DNA of 64,000 nucleotides from Odobenus rosmarus divergens (Eukaryota; Chordata; Mammalia; Carnivora; Odobenidae), in NCBI RefSeq assembly GCF_000321225.1, contig NW_004451007.1:216296-280295 (forward strand), read 5' to 3'. The translations under genes were made by a program, and so were the position numbers. The number at the start of each line of letters is the position of its first letter. Position 1 is the stretch's first letter. The notes below the pieces were generated by a model, which searched no databases, had not been told where the DNA came from, and saw nothing but the letters and a program-made list of their open reading frames with translations. Of the stretch, positions 57,025-64,000 are shown piece after piece.

Positions 57025-59335
57025 ATTTAAATACATGCACAGTTAATTGCCTGCAAAGCAGAAGTGTCAATATACTGCGATAAGCCAGGAAAAGAAAGAG
57101 CAAAAGAAAAAGAGAAAGAAAAAGCATGTGTTTACCAAAGATGTGGCACAAATACCCTGCTGCCTGGGAAGGGTAGGTAACAGAGAGAGATTAGGCACAA
57201 ACAAAATGGGAATGATTTACATTTAGACATTAGAAAGAACCTGATAGCTATTGGGACTGAAACATTTGTACTGTTGGCATTTACACAGAATCTTCTTGCA
57301 ATACTGTACAAAATGAGCATGGTCTTTAAATGTAACTCTGTATTAGCTCTGAAAAGAAGACAGGGAATATGGAATACTACCTCCATCTCTTCCTTCAAGC
57401 TTCTAATGATGACTTCTAATGTATATAAAAAGTTACCTTCCATAGAAGAAGGAGTCTTTTAATATAAACCCCAGAGGAGCATAATGCAGATATGCATTTT
57501 CTTTAAAAAAAAAAAAAAGTAAGGAAAAACGTCAATCTATTGAAAAGGGAGAAGGGAAAAGACTATGTAGAACAAGAGCAGTAATTTGGAAAGAAATCAG
57601 ATTTCATAGTATTTAGTACTGTTATCCTCTGCTCCCGAAAATTAAGATGTTAGGTGGGATAAAAGAGCCGAATCCTAAAATATTTCCTATTTATTCCAGG
57701 CCTGTTTATTCACCTACTAATTATTTTTTCCATGTATTCTCCGACATACAATTTGTACAGAAAACATGTGTTTAATAAGAAAAAGGAATAAGTGATTAAA
57801 TATTTCATATCTGGATTGTGTAAGATTTTATTTGAACTTGTTTTTAAATTTAATTGACAACTGATGAGCAATAAAATGGGCTTTTGTTTCATTTAAACTG
57901 TGTTCTCCTTTAAGTTCTAAGCCATGTAACTGTCAAAGATGTTTTTACTAATGACTCACCTATCAAGCTGTAGTTCAGCAATGGCATTATCTGGATTTGG
58001 TGTCAGTAAAATACTTAGGTTACTATGTCATGAGAGGTTTTAGTTATGGGGCCCCTAAATTTTGAGGTCTTGAATCTGTTATTAATATGCCATGACCTTA
58101 GGCATATTGTAACCTTTGGCTCAATCTGTCCGTCTTCTAAAAATATCCGTGTAATACTCTCCATCTAAATTGTAGGCTGCCTTCATAAAGGAAAGCAAAT
58201 CATTGGAAAATATCTTACAATGAACAGCACTAAGGTTAGCGCCTGTTTGTCAAAAATGTCTCAGCCTCCAGTGGTACTCAACCATTTTCTTGCCCAACCC
58301 AGCTGAGGATTTGATATGACAAATCCCTAAGAAGAACAGGGAGTCCTAAATGATGATTCAAAGTGATGATGTCAAAGGGGACAGTGCCATCCCCCACGCT
58401 GTCACTCCTGGGGAATGTATCTTATCTGTTAAAATTCACTGAGTCAAGAATCTAGGCGTGCCAGGAGTCTTCAGCCTCTACTTGAACCCTGGGAACCAAA
58501 GCGAGAGCCTGGGAAAAAACTGGGGTTATGTAGAGAGTGCTCATTCCTGTATGGGAGTTATGGCTGAAAGATCTTATGGGAAGTTCCTGGGAAAGATTTC
58601 CCTACACACAAGTGCCACAGGGATCACTTCCATAAGAAATGCCACGTGGGAAGGGGGTGTGAGTTATATCATTTTAATTCCTGCCCTATTCTTCACACCC
58701 TCTAAGCTGGAAGATGCAGGAGCATCCTCAATGTGAATCACCATGCTTCTCTGGGGCTGACCATTTCAGCACCCATCAGTGACAAGGGAAAGGAAATCAA
58801 ATTAGTCAACAACTAAGGATTCTCAAACACAGGCCAGGATTCCCCACCAGTTGACAAAGCTTCCCACTGGTCACTGGTATCTTTCTAGGAGAATTTCCTG
58901 ATATCAGGGCCTCTGGCTGCATCATCTTGATGATCACCAGGGAGTCAGTTAGAACTATCTCTCGTTAGAACAACACCGGAACTACTACAACCAATATACT
59001 GGTCAGCTTTCCAGTTTGCCCAGGATATTCCAAAGTCAAGTAACTGGGGTTAACATGTTTATTTCCATTTATACAAGTATGCCTCAGGGAATCAGAATTT
59101 GTACAATGACCTTTTCTAAGTGACAACACAAATGGGACATCTGAACTCCATCTCACCTTGGACAATGTGGTCTAGATCTGTCAAACATGTATCAAGAAAA
59201 CAATTGAATTCAATAAGTCTCATAAAATTTTAACATTGCATTTTTATTAGTCTCCACCCTATTCCTCCTTGAGAAGGCTTATCCTTTACTAGGATATTTC
59301 TGGTGTTAAATGGTGATACCAATTAAAATGTAAAG
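57025..59335. other. Unique DNA with a possible MIR
   Basis: Single-copy sequence. A MIR-like copy lies at about 58090-58238 ('catgaccttaggcatattgt', 'ctcaatctgtccgtcttcta'). A-run at 57505-57518. Frames at 57132-57443 and 58458-58736 are unsupported. Confidence 0.5.
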
Positions 59336-59528
59336 CAGTGGGTCTCAATTGTGGGTGATTCTGCCCTCCAGCTAACTTTTGGCAATCTTTGGAGATATTT
59401 TTGGTTATCACAACTAGGGCATCTAATGGGTGATCAGGGATGTTGCTAAACATCAATGCCCGGGATAAGGCCACACATCAAAGAATTATCTATTTCAAAA
59501 TGTGAATAATGCCAAGGTTGAGAAACCC
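59336..59528 (+). mobile_element. MER5A nonautonomous hAT-Charlie element
   Basis: Nearly complete: starts cagtgggtctcaattg, then 'gattctgccctccagctaac', 'tttggcaatctttggagata', 'tttttggttatcacaactag', 'gggatgttgctaaacatcaa', 'caaagaattatc', and ends 'gccaaggttgagaaaccc'. The ends form the family's short inverted repeats. Length of about 190 bp fits MER5A. Confidence 0.9.
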
Positions 59529-59879
59529 AAGCAAAAGTCTTCGCTAGGCGATTTTTTTTGAAATTTTACTCATTTTTTAATCCCAATGACCTGAGACTGC
59601 TAGGCTAAAAAGGGCGAGTTTTCAGGGAGAGATCCCTGGTTGATAGAGTTTAATAATCAAAGGATTTTTGAACTAGCTAACTTTGAAACCTGAGTTATCT
59701 GTAAGAATGATAATAGGTGATGTTTTAAATTTTACTGCCTGCTTTAACTCATTTTCTGATCAGACTCTATGTATTATTTTGAATGTCCTTTTATGAACCA
59801 TTTTGGGTCACACTACATGGACTTTGGTACAAAGCAGTTCCTCAAGGAAACAGCTATCCTGGTAAGAAGAGAGTTCCTC

Positions 59880-59946
59880 GTTAAGACTGACGCATCACAG
59901 ACCTGCACCCCTGAAGCAAATAATACATTATATGTTAATTAAAAAA
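59880..59946 (+). mobile_element. Minimal 5'-truncated L1 insertion with TSD
   Basis: About 67 bp matching the extreme 3' end of carnivore L1 ('catcacagacctgcacccct', 'gaagcaaataatacattata', then an A-run). It is flanked by aagaagWgagttcctc, 16 bp with one mismatch, at 59864-59879 and 59947-59962. The duplication shows it is a complete, extremely truncated insertion and not an eroded fragment. Confidence 0.85.
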
Positions 59947-59962
59947 AAGAAGTGAGTTCCTC

Positions 59963-61240
59963 ATCATTATATGATTTTAATTGGAGAATGAATGACCAGG
60001 CATGTGCCTGTTTTAGAGAGAACTCCCAAAAGGCCAGAGAAGTAAGTGAGATGATACCGAAGGTCGTGGACATTCAAGGTTCTCCTATAAAACCAATTAA
60101 TAACAAAGACTATATGTTTCACACTTTTTCAAACAACTCTGTCACTTGTTAAGTTTTCATGCTATTTGTCTTTGATCCTGAGCCCAGAACCCATGTGACG
60201 GTAGACACTGCAGACACAGTTTGAATGACTCCAAGTCTGAACTCTGACTTCATGAACCAAACCAGACCTTACAAAAAATAACTGAGTTACCTGTAAGAGT
60301 CAACACAGTCACACTTTAAAGGAATAGCTGTTTGTTTAATGGACCAAGTACCTGTCTTAAGAATGAAGAAAGAGTCAGCATTTCATCTTTTTAAAAACTC
60401 TGATTACTAAAATTTTGTAGGTGGGGAGGGCTCATTAAGTAGCTTCAATCTCCCACAACTGTGCCTACAATCTGGTTTTCGTCCTCTCCTTCCTGTACAA
60501 ATTATAGTGTATTTGAAATTAATCTTCTAACTTCTGAAGTTTGAAAAGTGGCTTGTTTAATCTTACTCATTTTTTTTCACACTGATATTTAATATTCCCC
60601 TGAAATTGAAATTGATTGTTACCAACAAAAGGGGAAGCGATGACAAAGAGAAATCCATTTACCTCTTTGTAAAAAAACCAAATTGGTCTAAACAAGATTA
60701 ATTGAAACTGGAAATACCAACCTCAAATTAAGTAAACCAAGCCCATATGGCTAGACATGTGATCCAAGGGGACGATGGCTAAAGTAAAAATACACAACTG
60801 GGACAAATGTTCACAACCAGCAGGTCAGAGACAGCCCTTCCAGGCCGGCCGGCTGGCCCCTCACCCGCAGAGGACATGCAACTGCAGGGCTCCCCCAATG
60901 GCTTCACTCATGAACTGGTTCAAGGAGACTCTAGAATGCTCCTAGAATACACTAGCAGCAAGGGGCTCCATGCCAACACCCTGGGACTGGAGCTTAACAT
61001 TGCTAGGTCACAAAATTTATTCATGAGCAGTTGAAACCATCAAGAAAGTTATGCGGCCTTAGGACAAATTACACAGATTTGGGCACCAATCCTGCTTTTT
61101 TTTTTTTTTTTTTAATAGGACATGGCTTTAAAAAATGCTGATTTTTTATTGTATTTTGTGTTATTTTTAAGGTAAAAGTGACCAGTGCCGTGCTAATCAC
61201 AGACCTGAGTGCAATCTTAGTAATCACAGAGTGAAAGCCC
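59963..61240. other. Unique DNA, locally GC-richer
   Basis: Single-copy sequence. 60835-60870 contains 'ggccggccggctggc'. A 75-codon forward frame at 60807-61034 has no family resemblance. A T-run of about 19 lies at 61095-61113. Confidence 0.45.
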
Positions 61241-61348
61241 TCCATTTTACAAATGAGAAAACAGGCACCCAGAGATAGTACAACCATAGTAGGATTATAT
61301 GGAAGTTCGGAGCTGAGCTGACCCTGAAACCTAAGTTTCTGGACTCAT
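61241..61348 (-). repeat. MIR fragment, reverse
   Basis: 'tccattttacaaatgagaaa', 'acaggcacccagagatagta', then a degraded end 'acctaagtttctggactca'. Fits the reverse-oriented MIR. Confidence 0.6.
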
Positions 61349-61817
61349 GGATGATTGCTTTCCAGCAGGTGAGGCTATCTGTCATCTAACTCATATGCAC
61401 AATCCTGGGGAAAACAGTTTAAGAGCTGTCATATATCCCAACCTAAGCACTTCATTTGACTTAATATATTAAAAATAAAAGCAAAGAATAGGGATGTGAT
61501 ATTTCCATCCTTATTTAAACCTTATCTGCCCTCCTGACAAGTCCAGGGCACCAGAGACATTTTCTGTTTTTTCTCTGTTGTTTTGTTTTTTCCCAATGAT
61601 ATGATTCCACCCATATCATAAAACAATCTTTCAAGAGTCGTCTATCTGATAATTAATATTCACATGCCTCTATATTAGACATAGAATAAACTGAGATCGA
61701 AAGAAGAGTAAGAAACAAAGGGACAGAAGTGCAATAGGGGAACGGGGATTAGGAAGAAGTGCTGATTGTGCCCCATGTACTGAAGCATATTTACGACCAA
61801 GTAAAGTGTTCCATCTT
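61349..61817. other. Unique non-coding DNA
   Basis: AT-rich single-copy sequence; nothing recognised. Confidence 0.5.
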
Positions 61818-61835
61818 CTAGTATACGTGATTTTT

Positions 61836-61948
61836 TAAAAAAGTTTATTTATTTTTTTTTAGTAATTTCTACACCCAATGTGAGGCTCAAACCCATGACC
61901 TCAAGATCAAGAGTTGTCTGCTCTACCAACTGAGCCAGTCAGGCACCT
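61836..61948 (-). repeat. Short CanSINE, oldest subtype
   Basis: Reverse-oriented short SINE: 'aagtttatttatttttttt', 'agtaatttctacacccaatg', 'tgaggctcaaacccatgacc', 'actgagccagtcaggcacc'. Like the copy at 47354 it has no CT-rich middle. Target-site duplication ctaKtatacRtgattttt (18 bp, two mismatches) at 61818-61835 and 61949-61966. Confidence 0.92.
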
Positions 61949-62079
61949 CTATTATACATGATTTTTAATAACATTAATAATAGTCCTCATAATTCTAATG
62001 TAATCAAAGAAAATGATCAACCCATTTCAAAAGAATACTGTTAAAAAAAAAGTTCCAAAGTTCTCATTAAAGAATGACA

Positions 62080-62120
62080 GAAGAAGAAAGAAAGAAAGAA
62101 AGAAGGAAGAAAGAAAGAAA

Positions 62121-62193
<73 letters not shown>

Positions 62194-62194
62194 A
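62080..62194. repeat. (GAAA)n microsatellite
   Basis: About 115 bp of GAAA repeats with a few GAA/GGAA interruptions in the first 40 bp and a pure run afterwards. Both strands translate into long low-complexity frames (KERK or SFFL repeats) that are not genes. The pure part is expected to vary in length. Confidence 0.97.
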
Positions 62195-62263
62195 CTGGGT
62201 GAACCAGTGTTCTCTTGTTGTTGTTTTATAATGCATTTAAGGTTTGATTAGTAGCTGTTTGGC

Positions 62264-62288
62264 TGTGTGTGTGTGTGTGTGCGTGTGC
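62264..62288. repeat. (GT)n microsatellite
   Basis: Roughly twelve GT units with one GC interruption. Confidence 0.92.
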
Positions 62289-63384
62289 ATGCTCTGACTT
62301 CAGCTTGTGAGCAGTATGAAGGTCACATAAGATTTTGATGGAGATTTTAAGAATAAAACCCAAATCATGTACCTAAGGAAGGCTTAGTCAGTATACCTTA
62401 ATGGTTATTGATGTATGTAATATGTATTAAAACCAGCTTTTTATTTCTTAAAGACCATTCCAAAAGTTCAAAAGTTACACTCTGATTAGATGGGAAAATT
62501 TTAAATCTGAGTTGCTTGAGAAGAGAGAATATGCATAATTACTAGGTAAAATAATATTTTATGTTAAAAAAAAGAATTTTCCAAATCCTGAAAATTACTT
62601 TTTAAATAGGCATCAATAAAGTTTTTTTCCTTGTTCCCGGACAAACCCATGGACGACACTGGGGGCAACTTCATAATCCATCAGAAAATTCAAAACCAAA
62701 AAACAATCCAAGGAACATAAATAATTTGAACTTCAAGAAATTTTCCCACCATTGCCACAAAGTCAAGAGTGGATTATGTTCAGGGGGTATGGTGCAGAGC
62801 AGACTCTGAGTGAATGAAGAAGAGACTTTGGGGCAATGTTCCCTTGATTTCCACCAGGTACAGCCATTATTGTCAAGGCCAGACTTTCAGAGGGATGTAC
62901 ACAGAGCTGTAAAAGCTTTATTACTTAGAGTTTATGTCCAGCTCATTTTGTATGTCATGCAGCGCCTGGCACCGGACCCCCACTTAAGACAGCTTAATAA
63001 AGAACTGAAATGAGTGAATAAATAAAGGAATACTCAAGGAGTAATCGGACACAAACCACCCTTAACCTGCTAGGAAACAAACAGATCTCCATCAGTAATT
63101 AAGTGCAATCTACCACACAATCAAAGTCCTCAGAGATTAAAATTCTGGAATTTGAGATCATCAAGTTTCCAACTGAAGGAGATGTCTTCTGCATAATTTA
63201 TAAACCATTCAATAATGCCTTAGTATTAAGCAATACTGAGTGGACATTCAATAAATGATCTATAATAATGTAACTATAGAAATGGCATTTCTGCTATTTA
63301 TATACACCAACTCTTTTGCGCCCTGGGACAGAAACTATAACCCAATATCCACTCTCACCTATTTCCAAAGTAAAAGAATTTTTA
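62289..63384. other. Unique DNA with a MIR/L2-like tail
   Basis: Single-copy sequence. About 62940-63030 ('cagcgcctggcacc' to 'gagtgaataaataaagg') resembles a MIR or L2 3' tail. Short frames at 62810-63013 and 63255-63437 are unsupported. Confidence 0.45.
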
Positions 63385-63788
63385 GCTGGGCATACTGCAG
63401 CTCAGAATACAGAGTTCATTTCCTTGCCTCCCTTTAGGTTGTTGTGCCTCAGAAGAAACTCTGGCTAATGGGACGCCAGGGTGAGTGATATGTGCAACTT
63501 CCAGATCATGCCTTTAAAAAGAAGGGACATTCTCCGCTTTCCAGCTGTCTAGACTGTGAGCCTGACTGTTAGCCATCTTGGAATGCAAATGAGAGCATCA
63601 CTCTTGGAAGGCAAAACAATGACAAAGAGGGAGCCTGGATCTATGGATAACTTCACAGAGGAAAGCCACCCTACCTTCCCTGAATGCTGACGTCCAAATG
63701 ACCACTTGTGAGAGAAATAAACTTCTTTCCCAAGTTACTATTATTTCTAGGTCTTGTTTCACACAGCCAAATTTGTGTATTACCTAAT
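63385..63788 (+). mobile_element. MaLR (MLT1-like) LTR
   Basis: Order of features fits an MLT1-type LTR: 'tttccttgcctccctttagg', 'ctctggctaatgggacgcca', 'gatatgtgcaacttccagat', 'catgcctttaaaaagaaggg', 'agccatcttggaatgcaaat', 'gagcctggatctatggataa', 'gagagaaataaacttctttc'. Diverged solo LTR without internal sequence. Confidence 0.7.
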
Positions 63789-63857
63789 TCATAAAGCAAG
63801 TGAACAAAAGCCACTCCTTTTAATTATTCCTAAGTACTCTGGTTAAATAATCTCTCT

Positions 63858-63886
63858 CACACACACACAGGCACACACACACACAG
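63858..63886. repeat. (CA)n microsatellite
   Basis: Two CA blocks separated by GG. A short inverted partner 'tatgtgtgtgt' follows at about 63925-63935. Confidence 0.92.
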
Positions 63887-64000
63887 GACTGGAACAATGG
63901 AAGGAGACACACATATGTCTGTAGTATGTGTGTGTAGAGGTCCCAATCATTTTCAGATGCCATATCTGGCCCATATCAAAGGCCCAACACATTTCTTAAA

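Noticed and set aside
60807..61034. 75-codon frame with a GC-rich start (ggccggcc)
   Set aside because: No family resemblance, no CpG island and no splice signal that I can defend.
62013..62236. Lys/Glu/Arg-rich forward and Phe/Leu/Ser-rich reverse frames
   Set aside because: Both are translations of the GAAA microsatellite.
1..64000. CRISPR arrays, operons, bacterial promoters or plasmid features
   Set aside because: Repeat content, base composition and lack of dense coding sequence show mammalian nuclear DNA; the dispersed repeats are SINEs with TSDs, not regularly spaced direct repeats.

Overview
This window is nuclear genomic DNA from a carnivoran mammal, most likely a caniform of the arctoid group (pinniped, mustelid or bear). 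The evidence is 24 copies of a tRNA-derived Carnivora SINE (CanSINE/SINEC type). They carry the arctoid-style head (cctgggtggctcag), middle (tcaggtcatgatcccag) and tail (aaataaataaaatcttt), not the Canis-type SINEC_Cf head. Species cannot be fixed from sequence alone. The DNA is AT-rich and CpG-poor. I found no protein-coding exon, rRNA, tRNA gene, CRISPR array or operon. Open reading frames of 60-147 codons on both strands are repeat shadows, low-complexity translations or chance. The window is best read as intergenic DNA or the inside of a large intron.

Layout. 0-10 kb: a dense group of seven CanSINEs, an MLT1D-like LTR, an MLT1-like LTR and a long L1M 3' fragment. 10-25 kb: unique sequence with five forward and one reverse CanSINE, another L1M 3' fragment, several MIR copies and a CAT/CCA-rich tract. 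25.2-34.4 kb: no CanSINE at all; only MIR/L2 fossils and unique sequence. 34.4-39.5 kb: a second SINE cluster with one nested pair, a MaLR LTR and a tail-only insertion scar. 39.5-47.3 kb: HAL1/L1M fragments split by a TcMar-Tigger relic, then an MLT2-type ERVL LTR. 47.3-50.8 kb: four forward CanSINEs. 50.8-61.8 kb: no CanSINE, but a hAT-Charlie element, MER5A and a minimal L1 insertion. 61.8-64 kb: an old CanSINE, a long GAAA tract, CA/GT repeats and an MLT1-like LTR.

The window therefore records layered transposition. Mammal-wide fossils (MIR, L2, MER5A, Tigger, MLT1/MLT2) come first, then L1M, then successive CanSINE waves. Most CanSINEs still have readable target-site duplications of 9-22 bp. 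The only protein fossil I recognise is the N-terminal DNA-binding part of a Tigger (pogo/CENP-B-like) transposase at about 42.72-42.87 kb. I found no new biological system. The most interesting items are small structural events: a tail-only insertion scar, a chain of overlapping palindromes, a 67-bp L1 insertion, a hairpin inside an old L1, and a nested SINE pair. Family names come from recall of consensus sequences without a database search; exact subfamily labels are provisional.
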